From the NCBI GenBank assembly GCA_948474755.1, contig CAOLHI010000254.1:942501-1006500 (forward strand): a DNA stretch of 64,000 nucleotides, given 5' to 3'. This DNA comes from Ctenosaura bakeri (lineage: Eukaryota > Chordata > Lepidosauria > Squamata > Iguanidae). The translations under genes and the position numbers were made by a program. How positions within the stretch are numbered: position 1 is the first letter of the stretch; each line of letters opens with the position of its first letter. Positions 46,401 through 57,406 of this stretch are shown piece after piece. The notes below the pieces were generated by a model. It had not been told where the DNA came from. It saw only the letters and a list, made by a program, of their open reading frames with translations, and did no database searches.

Positions 46401-48611
46401 ATTTCATCTAGCTCAGGCGAACCAGCTCTGGAAGGTAACTGATGAAACGAGACTTTGGCAGTGTATCCCAAGGAATGTTAAAATATTCAAATAAACTTCC
46501 TGGAACAAAGACAGCTACTTTGCTGCTGTATTTGTTGATTGCAACAAAAAAAAGTCACTGTGTGCAGAGGGATTTTGAAAGAAGTGATGTAAGGGCTGAA
46601 ATGAAAAGGCAATAGTCTTTAAGGAAAGTCAGGGTTAAGTGGATAAAATACAGACTGCTGAAACTATCATGCATAGATATTCTGTTTAAATACAACATAT
46701 CTTCTAGTTCTACATTTAAAATTTAAATATTAATACATAAAATGTTATTCTTAAATTAACATTTTAATGAGACTCATGTTGACTTTGCACAGTATAAAAT
46801 TAATAACGTTAAATAATTGGATGACTTATATGTTTAATATTCAACAAGTGTTCATTTTTGGTTTGGAAAGGCACTGCAGCATCTCCAGTTTCTTTTAACT
46901 AGGTCAGCATATGAAGGACAGTTACTGTCTCCCACCTTCAATGGGCTGGTTTATTTACCCATTCTGTAATCAGCCTTGTTGTCATGGGACATCACATTCT
47001 TGTAATTAAGGTAACAATCTTCTGTAGATTTTAAACTGCATTTTGAATATAAATCACATAATGACTGTTTGTCTAAATGGTGCAATTAGAGCACAACTGT
47101 ATCCAGCCTGCATTTTTTGTATAATTTCTCCACCACAGGTTTTGAGTGGCTGAACTGACCTGCATGATTTCTTGCCTGGCTTTGTATGAGAAACAGGCCA
47201 AGAACATAATCCATCCATGCTAGACATACTAGCCTAGGCATAAAGCTTGCCCAGTGCCAACTTTCGCTGCAGAGTTGCCAAACACCCTTTAGCAATATCA
47301 GGGAGTCCTTCTGTTACATCCCTCTGGTTTTCAGTTAGCATTAGAGAGCAAATCTTGCGCTCAGATCTTTTTCATCCACTGCCATATTTGAAATATTTGT
47401 GAGCCATATCAGATCATTAAGGGAAAAGTTAATAACTTCTGTCTTAAGGTTATATATTCTGCTGAAATGAGGCCAGTGAAACTCAAAGTTGGCTCTAATT
47501 TGTTTTCAAACTTTTATGGGTCTCAAAAGCAAGCCTACTTTTGGTATCATAGTCTTGTCTTATTTATCATGCCAGGTTTCTGAAGTATAGATGTTGAGAT
47601 TGTTTTACTATGAATGTGAAAACTAAGCGTTGTGATTCTGTTTTGGATTTTGATATCAAGTGCTTCTCAGCCTATGACATTTTAATGCAGTTTGTCTTTT
47701 CAAATAGATTTACCTTCTAATGCATGAGACAACAGGACTTTGCTCATCAGACAGTGCATACATTTCAGATCAGTTGTTACCTGAAATATTATCATAAGGC
47801 ATGAGAAAACACATGATTTAAGTTGCCTTTCATGAACATAATTAAGAATTAATAAGCCTGTACCAATGGCTAGTCCTCAGAATTTCCACTGTTTTGCCTT
47901 TTGTGACCTGTGTTATTAAAAGTCCATTATTTTTACAGACTTTATTAAATTGGATCTTATTAAAGCATTCTATATTTGCATTTGGTCTTTCATAATTCAT
48001 TATTATTATGACATTTACTTTTTACCATCAGATCTGAAAACATATCATAAGCTACCCTTTTCTCTTGAAAGAAATGCTAATTTCAAACAGTCCTCTAATG
48101 GAAGAGAAAAGCTTTATCAGTTTTTTCATTTATTCAGGATCGTGTTAAGAATACTAATGCCAGACTTCAGTATGCTAATAGATGAAAGCTTTTTTTTTTG
48201 GTCAAAAGCTTAGAATTATTGTTTTTAGACTGCACTGTTAAGTGAGCAAGTGAAGAAGAGTAGTAGTACATCCAGTAATATAACTCTAGAGCACATTTCC
48301 TTGATTGTTAAAACTATTCCTAATTTACTTACTGAAAAATATTCTAAAATATTATCTCCAAATATGAAATGGCATATATCTTTCATAGTTTTAAAACTGT
48401 ATATCCACAACATTTGTTCTGTACCTCCCCTCACTATGACCTCTTTAAGTTTTAGTGGTTGATTTTGCGTGAAAGACTCAACCCACAATTCTTGCTGTTA
48501 CACAGGTTTAAGAATAATGTGTGCATGATTGTGTCCCCAGAGTAGTAGAAATATCCAATGGAATTAAAATTAAATGGTGTCATACAGTAAAACTGCAATC
48601 ACATAGGCCAT

Positions 48612-49755
48612 TTGCCAGACTAATCTTATCTCTTTTTATGATAGAGTTACTAGCTTGATAGATGAAGGGAATGCTGTGGATGTGGCATACCTCGATTTCA
48701 GTAAGGCCTTCGACAAAGTTCCCCATGACATTCTTGCAAAGAAACTGGTAAAATGTGGGCTGGACAGGGCTACTGTTAGTTGGATTTGTAATTGGTTGAC
48801 CGACTGAACCCAAAGGGTGATCACAAATGGCTGCTTTTCATCCTGGAGAGAAGTGACTAGTGGGGTGCCACAGGGTTCTGTCCTGGACCCAGTGCTGTTC
48901 AACATTTTTATCAATGACTTGGATGAAGGAATAGAGGGCATGTTCATCAAATTTGCAGATGATACCAAATTGGGAGGGGTTGCTAATACGCCAGAGGACA
49001 GGATCAAAATTCAAAATGACCTGGATAGATTGGAGAGCTGGGCCAAGGCGAACAAAATGAAATTCAGCAGAGAGAAGTGTAAGGTCCTACACTTAGGTAG
49101 AAAAAATGGAATACAGAAATATAGGCTGGGGGACACGTGGCTGGATAGCAGTACGTGTGAAAGGGATCTAGGAGTCTTCATAGACCACAAGCTGAACATG
49201 AGTCAGCAGTGTGATGCGGCAGCCAAGAAAGCCAATGCAATTCTCGGCTGCATCAATAGGAGTATGATGTCTAGATGGAGGGAGGTACTGGTACCACTCT
49301 ACTCTGCTTTGGTTAGACCCCATCTTGAATACTGTGTCCAGTTCTGGGCACCCCAATTCAAGAAGGATATTGACAAGCTGGAGCAAGTCCAGAGGAGGGC
49401 GACCAAAATGGTGAGAGGCCTGGAAGCCATGCCCTATGAGGATAGACTTAGAGAGCTGGGTATGTTTAGTCTGCAGAAGAGAAGGTTAAGAGGGGACATG
49501 ATAGCCATGTTTAAATATTTGAAGGGATGCCACGTAGAGGAAGGAGAGGGCTTGTTTTCTGCTGCTCCAGAGACCAGGACAAGGAGCAATGGATTCAAGC
49601 TGCAGGAAAGGAGATTCCACCTGAACCTCAGGAAGAACTTCCTGACAATCAGGGCTGTCCGGCAGTGGAATCTGCTGCCCCGAAGTGTAGTGAAGTCTCC
49701 TTCCTTGGAGGTTTTTAAGCAGAGGCTTGATGGCCATCTGTCGGGATTGCTTTGA
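48612..49755 (+). pseudogene. CR1 ORF2 3' part (reverse transcriptase), one in-frame stop
   Basis: From about 48613 the frame reads TNLISFYDRVTSLIDEGNAV, DVAYLDFSKAFDKVPHDIL and on to a TGA at 48805-48807, after which it stays open for 312 codons to 49755. The open part holds [20 protein letters not shown], the catalytic FADDTK box, the thumb/connection with HLGRKNG and KMRGLEAM-like segments, and the C-terminal [20 protein letters not shown]. The stop lies just before TQRV, where CR1 proteins usually have Arg, so a CGA-to-TGA transition at a CpG is the likely cause. It is also 5' truncated and cannot be active. Confidence 0.93.
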
Positions 49756-49836
49756 GGGTGTTCCTACATGGCAGGGGGTTGGACTGGATGGCCTGTGTGG
49801 TTTCTTCCAACTCTAGATTTCTATGATTCTATGATT
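48612..49836 (+). mobile_element. CR1 LINE, 5'-truncated, well preserved
   Basis: About 1.2 kb from within the reverse-transcriptase palm to the 3' terminus. It ends with the CR1 signature (AGGGGGTTGGACTGGATGGC in the 3' UTR, then ATTCTATGATTCTATGATT). It lies in the same orientation as FAF1. Preservation is clearly better than for the antisense CR1 at 10859-14480, so it is younger. A second sense copy is at 53181-54089. Confidence 0.93.
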
Positions 49837-50026
49837 TCCGCACTACACTAGTGCTATTATTCCACTTTCAACATCCTGTGGAATCCTAGGGTTTGTAGTT
49901 TACTGAGGCCAAAGAGACCTGTGGCTCAGAATTCTAAATGCTCCTCCCTAAACTGCAAACCCCAGGATTCCATAGGATGTTGAAAGTAGAATAATAGCAC
50001 TATAACAGTGTAGTGCAGAAATGGCC
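49837..50026. mobile_element. Palindromic MITE with about 65-bp inverted arms
   Basis: The left arm (CCGCACTACACTAGTGCTAT, TATTCCACTTTCAACATCCT, GTGGAATCCTAGGGTTTG) is repeated inverted at the right (CAAACCCCAGGATTCCATAG ... TAATAGCACTATAACAGTGT AGTGC). The whole element is about 190 bp and non-coding. It abuts the CR1 3' end directly. Half copies are at 9261-9338 and 25115-25204, and a related segment lies within the Helitron near 36930-36990. Confidence 0.85.
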
Positions 50027-51185
50027 TTAATCTTGGAATCAGTTTATCCATTCAGTACAGTGGAACTAACACATGTTAATTCTTCTCAGAAATGGGTTGC
50101 TTCTGTGTTGAAAGGTGAATAGATTACTTCAAGCAATAGACATGAAATGCCATTCAGTGCAGTTTTGAGCCTAAAATTGAGGTGAGAGAGATGACTGAAT
50201 TAAAATGAAAATGGCACAAATAAATCATCCTCACAACTTCATACACAGCATAGCAGTTTCTCCGTCTTCTGCTTTCAGTTATGTAGTCTATTTGATTTCT
50301 GTGTTAGCCACCCAGAGATATGTAGATATACTACTGCCTTAACAATGTGTCTGAAAGTAACAAACTCTTGGCCTCCCAAAATGCAGTAAGTCACTCTCCT
50401 ACTTTATTTCTTGATTCTGCACCAAATTCTCCTACAGTTTTTGGTTCTGCTCTCTTTCTTACTTCTGAATTCCAGTCACCTGTAATTATCAACATGACAT
50501 GTTTTGGTGTGTGATCATTCTCCTCCTAGATGTCAGAACAGAATCTGTTTCTTCCTCTTCTTCCTGTGTAATTGGAGTATAAACTTGAATTATGCTTGTA
50601 TATAGTCATTTTCCATGGAGCCTTAGTGACATTATTCTGTCAAGACTTTTCATTATATCCCCTGACTTTGCTACATTTTGCCTCACTATCGGTGCCACTC
50701 CGTTTCTTCATAGATTATGATTTCCTGAGTAAAACATTGTCATCATCTGAGTGAAAAAGCCCAATTCTTGTCTGCTCTAGCTCATTCATCCTAAGTATTG
50801 TGATGTCTATACATTCAATTTCTTGATTAACAATTTTTAGCATCTCTGATACATGCCTCTCACACTGCATGTTCTTATTATATGTATTGTGCAACTTTGG
50901 ACCCACCACCACAGAAAGGCAGCATTGCATTAGGCCCTACTTTACTAACTCTAAAATTTAACATGATGCAAAAAGAAACAAAAAATAAGAGAGTGAAGTT
51001 TGCATTGGGAGTGCGCCTCATTCCCAGTTCTACAACAACATGTCTTCATATTACCTTAATATATGCACTCTGTTCTTGGGAAGGTGCCTTGGAACTTTTT
51101 TTTAGAACACATTATCATCTAATGTAGTTTAAGTCAAATGTGCTTCCATTCATTTGTGGTTGGTGGATCTTTTTCCTCCAGTCAT

Positions 51186-51411
51186 TGTTGTTGTGCATTC
51201 AAGTCATTTTCTACTTATGGCAACACTAAGGTGATCTTATCGTTGGACCTTTTTTTTTTTGCAAGATTTGTTCAGAATGGGTTTGCCATTACTTTCCTCT
51301 GAGACTGAGAGTGTGTGACTTGCCCAAGGTCACCAGTAGGTTTCCATGGCCAAGCAGAGATTTGAACCCTGAGATACAGTGGATCAGTGCTAATATTTTA
51401 ACTTCTTACAC
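51186..51411 (-). mobile_element. tRNA-derived SINE (CORE/MIR-like body), decayed head
   Basis: Minus-strand copy with the (AAC)n-type tail (TTGTTGTTGTGCATTCAAG on +), TACTTATGGCAACACTAAGG, AAGATTTGTTCAGA and GTGACTTGCCCAAGGTCACC. The tRNA-like head is decayed. Confidence 0.82.
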
Positions 51412-51933
51412 TGAGAATTTTATGTTTTTGACTGATCATGAGAAAATATGACCTGCCTTGATATAGGTGACTGCTGTGTGATTCCAGTGTCATATATGTA
51501 TGGTGTCATTTGCATACTTTGGCCACAGCAGCATGTGGATCATGAACTATGGGAGAGGAAGTGGTATTACGTATTGTTAAATATCTTGATTTTGTTTCAT
51601 TCTTTCTTTTGAGTTGTAGAGGCTGCTGATTATTTTATTCATCTCTTCTATTCAAGCAAAAATGCTTTGTATCTGTGCCTGCATTTTTTTCAGACAGTTT
51701 TTTTTTCAGATTGTTTCAGTATTGAACTTTATAGCTTTAGATTTAAAAAACTGATTTATAATATTAAGTAGATTGTGGAATAAATAAAGAAAAATGTTAC
51801 TGACATTCACATAGAGGCAGAGTACTTAAGCGACCTGATTATGTAGTCTAGTTTTAAGCACCAAGTTTTTCTCTAGTGAAATGGAAGTAGCTTACAAAAT
51901 CCTTACCTTCTTTTAAATGTTTATTTTGTACAG

Positions 51934-52070
51934 GTTTCTAACAATGTGCACAAGACACTTCGGTAGTGTTGTAGCTCAAACTATTCGAACTCAGAAGACA
52001 GATCAGTTTCCACTCTTCCTGATTATTATGGGGAAGCGATCGTCGAATGAGGTGCTGAATGTAATACAAG
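51934..52070 (+). CDS. FAF1: FAF1 exon, UAS domain
   Basis: A 137-bp exon with acceptor TTTGTACAG and donor GTAGGA. It completes an Arg codon, encodes 45 codons and ends one base into Gly469. The product, with RHFGSVVAQTIRTQKTDQFP and LFLIIMGKRSSNEVLNVIQ, is almost unchanged from human FAF1. The QFPLFLI motif contains the cis-proline-type position of the thioredoxin fold. Because 137 is not a multiple of three, loss or skipping of this exon would shift the frame. It is flanked by two sense CR1 copies and by two like-oriented SINEs. Confidence 0.98.
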
Positions 52071-52468
52071 GTAGGATTTGTGTGTTCTGTTGTGTGTGTA
52101 TTTCTTACTGAAATGGTCAAGTGCGAGTTTTGCCAGTTATGTCTGGAACAGAAGGGGGGATTATTTCCCCTCCAGATGTTAGCACAACTGCCATGGTCCC
52201 CTAAGCACTGCCCAGGTGATAGAGCCTGGTTTGAAAGCTTCATACATGAAATTGACAGTGAAATCGTAAGCATGCTTAATCAAAATTAGTCTCACTGAGT
52301 TAAAAAAAAAACAGTTTACTCTTGAGTAATTGTGCTTAGGATCAAAATGCTAGTGACTTGGTTATTGTGTTCCATTTTAACATTTGTCATCGAATTATTG
52401 TGAGAATTAAATGGCCCAAGGTTGTTGAGACAGTGTAAGAAGATACCCTTTTTCAGAAGATGGATGCT

Positions 52469-52667
52469 ATTGTTGTTGTTGTGTGCCTTCAAGTTGTTTC
52501 TGACTTATGGCAACCCTAAGGCAAACCTATCACAGGGTTTTCTGGGACCAAAAATATGTGATGCACCTAAGGTCACCCAGTGGGTTTCCATGGCCAAGTG
52601 GGGAATTGAACTCTGGTTTCCAGCATCATAGTCCAGTGCTCAAACCACTACACCATGATGGCTCTCA
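52469..52667 (-). mobile_element. tRNA-derived SINE (CORE/MIR-like body)
   Basis: Minus-strand copy: TTGTTGTTGTGTGCCTTC, AAGTTGTTTCTGACTTATGG, CAACCCTAAGGCAAACC, then AAGGTCACCCAGTGGGTTTC and the tRNA-like head complement CAAACCACTACACCATGATG. The internal GAACAAATCTTGCCAAGA segment is deleted. It lies 400 bp downstream of a FAF1 exon. Confidence 0.85.
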
Positions 52668-53180
52668 GGGATGTTTTAGGACACTGAAATCAGATATCTT
52701 ACAAAATCTAAAATTTGAGCTTTGAAATGTTTCTGATTTCAAGCTTTGATTTGCCTAATGATCTGCCTGCATGCATTAGGATAAAGTTTCAAGCCTAAAG
52801 ATAGTCAAAGCTGCATTATTCCTATGTGTTATCACATAGAAGCATCCAGCTTTGCAAAGATAAGAAACCTCTTAATTTCTGCTCCATCCTAATGCTATTC
52901 TTTTCCTTCTGCTCTTTGTCTTCTTTTTCTCTGTTCTCTTTTTCATTGGTTTTTCTCTTCTTTCACTTTAGTTCTCAGTAATCCTTTTCTTATGCTCATT
53001 TCTGTAGCAGAAAAATATATATGTACAATTTTTTAACATGCAAAATAAAAGTCTTTAGAAATTTGGGTACCTGATGAAAAAAAAGTTTTGTGATAATGTC
53101 TATCTTCCATAAGACTCCATTGAACTTTACAGTGTAGTTAGAAAGTATTTTTAAAAGATAGAATTAGTTAACCACATCAA

Positions 53181-54089
53181 ATGAATCAATGACTTGAACA
53201 AAAGAATAAAGGGCATTCTTATCAAATTTGCAGATGACACAAATTGGGAGGGATAATTAATACCCCAGAGAACAGGATCAAAATTCAAAGTGATCTTAAC
53301 AGATCAAAACTAACAAAATTAATTTCAACAGGGAGAAGGGTAAAATATTACACATGGGCAGAAAAAAATGAAATGCACAGATATAGGATGGGTGACACCT
53401 GGATTGTCCACAGTACATGTGAAAGGCATTTAGGAGTCATAGCGGACCACAAGCTGAACATGAGTCAGCAGTGTGATGCAGCAGCTAAAAGAGCCAATGC
53501 AATACTAGGCTGCATCAATAGAAGTATAGCTTCTAGGTCAAGAGAAGTAATGGAACCACTTTATTCTGCTTGGGTCAGACCCCACTTGGAATACTGTGTC
53601 CAGCTCTGGACACCAGAGTTTAGGAAGCATATTGACCAGTTGGAACATATCTAGCTGAGGGCAACCAAAATGGTAAAAGGCCTGGAAACCCTGCCCTATG
53701 AAGAGTGAATTAAGGAGTGGGCATGTTTAGCCTAGAGAAGAGATGGTTAAGAGGTGACATGATAGCCATGTTTAAATATTTGAAGGGATATCATATGGAG
53801 GGTTGAGTAAGCCTGTTTTCTGCTGCTCCAGAGACTAGGACATGGAGCAATGGCTTCAAACTACAGGAAAAGAGATTCCACCTAAACGTTACAAAGAACT
53901 TCCTGATGGTAAGAGCTGTTGAGCTGTGGAATACACTGCCTTGGAATGTGGTGGAGTCTTGTTTTTAGGAGACTTTTAAACAGAGGCTGGATGGCCATCT
54001 GTCTGGAATGCTTTGATTTTGTATTCTTGTGTGACAGACAGGAGGACTGAATGGGCATTGTGGTTCTTCCAGCTTTATGATTCTATGAA
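53181..54089 (+). mobile_element. CR1 LINE, 5'-truncated, degraded
   Basis: Same subfamily and orientation as 48612-49836. The frame [13 protein letters not shown] is followed after a frameshift by 136 codons including [20 protein letters not shown] and [15 protein letters not shown], ending in a TAG. The 3' UTR and terminal TATGATTCTATGA are present. A 35-bp run (49183-49217 and 53445-53479) is identical between the two copies, and most of the last 900 bp can be aligned. Confidence 0.92.
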
Positions 54090-54422
54090 ATAGACATTGT
54101 TCTGTTCCTTTTTGTAATATTTTCTCATCATGCTAACTTTGATATTTTCACAAATATGAAGACACAGGAGAAGACACCACTAAGCTGTCCAGGAATGTTT
54201 TCATTTAGCGCTGCATTTACACAGGCTTGAAAATTGGGAAACTTTTCTTTAAAATACACCAGTAACCCTATAATAAGAATTAGAATCTAAACACCTTTGC
54301 TTATTATGCCTTATATAAAACCAGCCCATTAGGTATTACTTTTGGATTATTTCTTGAATGACTTTCAATTTTTTTAAATAACTTTAATAATATGAAGTTC
54401 AGCCATCTTTCTTTGTTGCTAG

Positions 54423-54511
54423 GTAACACAACAGTGGATGAGCTAATGATGAGGCTGATGGCCGCAATGGAGATCTTCAGTGCTCAGCAGCAGGAAGACA
54501 TAAAGGATGAG
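54423..54511 (+). CDS. FAF1: FAF1 exon, end of UAS domain
   Basis: An 89-bp exon with acceptor TTGTTGCTAG and donor GTGAGA. It completes Gly469 and encodes 29 codons (NTTVDELMMRLMAAMEIF, then SAQQQEDIKDE), ending in phase 0 at about human residue 498. It forms the last helix of the UAS domain and leads to the charged coiled-coil region that precedes the UBX domain. The next exon (human DEREARENVKREQ region) is not present in the following 9.5 kb. Confidence 0.97.
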
Positions 54512-57055
54512 GTGAGAGCTGGACATCACTTCAGAAAACTAATGAATTCAGGATAAAGGCCTCTCCAGATAACTTTGTTTAATAAAGCTAGATTGTTGGT
54601 GCTATGTCTGCACTAGCCCTGATTCAGCAGCAGTTACATATATAAAGTTAGCAAATGCTAAGGAAGATGGGGCCCTTATACCTTTAAGAATTTTGGAGTG
54701 GGCATATTTCGGAAAGCTGTCCCCGTTTCTAATGAAATGACATATTTTATATAACTTAAAAGAACATCTGTCCTTTCTATTAGGTCACCTTAATAACATG
54801 ATGCTCTTCTGCTTCCATAATAGATCAGTATAGTCAGTCCTGCTACAGTGAGGATCATCATCTTGACAATTTAAAAAAAAAAAGAAAGAATCCAGAAGAA
54901 GTATTTACTTGATATATAGCATTCAAATAAATGAATTACAAAATTTAAGGGGGAAAAAAGAACATTATATGATAGGGAGAAGAGCTCTAGCTGGTCTTCC
55001 TTACTTTTTAAATGGCAGAGATATACTTTCCAAACTGAGGTGCAGTGGCAGTGGAGTGTTAAACCTCTAAACTGGTAAGAAGTGCTAAAAAAATAGACAA
55101 AGCCAAATTCATAGACTTGAGGGAGACTGGCGAAAAGATCAAAGTACCATGGTGGTGATAGTGTCCAGTGAAGTCACAGGCACCTGTAACTTCCATGAAT
55201 ATTCATCCATTTGCAATAGTAATGCAAATAATAAACATTGTCTTTGAGCATTGGGAGAACTGAATATTCTTTAAAAAGTGTGAATAATATATTTTTCATT
55301 ATTGCATCAAATATTGCCTAGAAATGTTGATTTATGAGTTAAAAGATTTTTTTTGTCACACTTTATTTTGCTTTTAACTTACTGTTTGTTTGTTATAACC
55401 ACTTTTACTTAGTGATTGAGAATGGCCCTGAGTAAAGAATCATTTTGCAAATATTGAGATCTGTTCTTAAAATGTTACATTTACATTATAATTCACAAAG
55501 TAACCCAATTGTATTGCCCGTATGCAAAGCCAGTTGCTCCCGATGTTCTTACTTTTGTGTTAATACTATTTAAAAAAAACAAAACTATTTAGCTTTAAAT
55601 TGGTTCTGATCTCAGACACCATATATCTGCAGCAGGTAATGTGCAGTTCTTGTATGCTATAGATTTAATTGACCTAATCTTATATTATTTAATTAAGTTG
55701 ATTAAAATATATAAATGTATTAGAATAGCTATAACTTTGTCCTGTGATTTTGTTGTTGTTGTTGTTATCTGGAATTTTGGGAATTGGTTACATTCTGGAT
55801 AACTGCAGATTTTTATGAAGTTGATCACTAGAGTAGCCTATATTGATCAAATCCTTAAAGCAAAGCAAAAGCATGAAGTCCCATTTTGGACAACTTGTTC
55901 TCTGAACTGAGCTGAGAATCACGGGATATAAATTGCATAACTAGTGAATTTGGTGTCTGCTTGCAGGGATATAGTCAGCAGCCTGTAACAATACTTCTTT
56001 TAAGTTAAAAATGGTATTTTAAAAACGCTTTTTAAAAAATTAAACAGTAAAAGTTACCAACATGATGTCTTTAATAAGGCAACATTTTAAAAAAAGAACG
56101 CCAGCATGAAAACATTTGTTCCTAAGTAGTACAATTAAAATTATGGAACCATTGTGTAATAAGGAATTTTGATTATGACTTGAGGATCTTTCTTTATTTT
56201 ACTTTATTTTATTTGTTATATTGTGTGTATATGTGTATATAAAATTCTTCCTTAGTTTTCATTTTGAATTTCAGCTGCACTTTAAAAAAAAAAAAGACTG
56301 AAAAAACAATGTACATTACTACTCCCACAAAACAGCCTTGACATTGTTCCTATTGTTATTTAATTACTGTGAAGGACTCTTACCAATATGAGCAAGAGAA
56401 AGTATAACTTTTTTTCAAATCTGTCAGTGTTTCAGATGCACAAAAAGTAGACATGCTTGGTATACAGTAGTGAGACGTTTATATGTTACTCTGTAAATTG
56501 AGAGTGACATTTACAAGTAATGAAGTATTTAGTTTGGAATTTGGAATAATAGGTGGGTTGCCATTCAAGATTATTGTTATCCTCACTGTAGAGACATTGA
56601 TTGACAATAATTCACTAAACACATTATTCAGCCATTTAAATCTTGTATCTCGTTAGTACAAGATTTACTGATTTATTGTAGAATAATTATAGAATAATCT
56701 GAATGTTATCTGCATTTATATCTAATATATACATTTTTCTTGCTTGTTTCCACCTGATTCGTTCACAATGAAAATGGCTTTAATTCCTTCTCACTCTCAA
56801 TTTAAATTTTAATTATGAGAGTTCCAAAATTAAAATCCATGATAGCATATAATTGAATATTTTTATTGCATTTTGACAGCAACGAGTCAAGATATACACA
56901 CACTTGACAAAAACAATTTATTCAAAACTCTGAAGTTTGAGTTATACCTGAGTTCAGTCTGTTTCAAAAACCTAGATCGTGCATTATTTTGGCATGCAAC
57001 TTTACAGACTCTGGTCACGATCTTTTGCATTGAAGGAAAGTAATTGATATACCTG

Positions 57056-57310
57056 CCTAAACAGTATGCTTGTAAAGCAGAAGTGGGCAAGTATGGCCCA
57101 CGGGCTACTTTCAGCCTCCTAGGGCCATTGTTCTTCTTCCCCCAGGGAGGGTCAAAAATATTTTTGGGAAAAAAAGTTTTCTCTCCAAACATCTCTACTC
57201 ATCTTCTAAGGGGTTTAGGGGAAATACCATATTTGCCAGTGTATAAGACACACTGGCAAATAAGATGCACTCCATTTTCAATCAGTATTTTTTCAAGAAA
57301 ATGAGTCTTA
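57056..57310. repeat. DNA-transposon remnants
   Basis: AGAAGTGGGCAAGTATGGCC at the left resembles a hAT terminus (GTGGGCAAAGTGTGGCCC). Further right, ACCATATTTGCCAGTGTATA AGAC and ATAAGATGCAC match a common squamate repeat with the words GTATAAGACGCACC. The two may be overlapping remnants. Confidence 0.45.
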
Positions 57311-57391
57311 TACTCCAGCAGATACAGTATTTGCCACATGTAGGATAGCTGCATCACACATACATGTCACATGCACATGTCCATGTCCATG

Positions 57392-57406
57392 CACACACAC
57401 ACACTT
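57392..57406. repeat. (CA)n microsatellite
   Basis: A short run of CA repeats following degenerate ACATG repeats from about 57355. Confidence 0.8.

Larger units (their letters stand above)
30561..51933 (+). other. FAF1 intron, 21.4 kb, repeat-rich
   Basis: A 21,373-bp intron. In order it holds an L2-like 3' end, a SINE pair, a DIRS-like remnant, a Helitron, a split antisense L2-like LINE, an unclassified LTR-like block, a duplicated interspersed repeat, a sense CR1, a palindromic MITE and a SINE. No exon was found between 30560 and 51934, and the flanking phases join correctly without one. Confidence 0.85.
52071..54422 (+). other. FAF1 intron with SINE and CR1
   Basis: A 2352-bp intron carrying an antisense SINE (52469-52667) and a 5'-truncated sense CR1 (53181-54089), which together account for nearly half of it. 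The rest is AT-rich. Confidence 0.9.
8784..54511 (+). other. FAF1: FAF1 gene, internal part (7 exons)
   Basis: Seven exons with AG/GT borders and matching phases splice into one 250-codon open frame that aligns, from memory of the human protein, with FAF1 residues 249-498 without indels. FAF1 is an adaptor that binds ubiquitylated clients through its N-terminal UBA domain and the p97/VCP ATPase through its C-terminal UBX domain, and acts in ER-associated degradation, Fas/FADD apoptosis signalling and NF-kB restraint. The window holds only the middle: end of the second ubiquitin-like domain, acidic linker and UAS domain. Start and stop codons are outside. Intron lengths between the exons are 1477, 5013, 2394, 12369, 21373 and 2352 bp. 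All exons lack stops, so the gene looks intact here. Confidence 0.97.

Noticed and set aside
48636..49007. A 123-codon open frame on the minus strand
   Set aside because: It is the antisense of the CR1 reverse-transcriptase region; a similar antisense frame occurs at 11721-12124 for the same reason.
48817..49755. A host gene for a 312-residue reverse-transcriptase protein
   Set aside because: It is the 3' part of a 5'-truncated CR1 with an upstream in-frame stop and CR1 3' UTR and terminal repeats.
28805..52667. tRNA genes at the SINE heads
   Set aside because: Only A- and B-box-like motifs remain; no cloverleaf with paired acceptor stem can be drawn, and the bodies are SINE sequence.
57044..57304. 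A short open frame with a Gly/Lys/Phe-rich product
   Set aside because: It overlaps DNA-transposon remnants and shows no protein family features.
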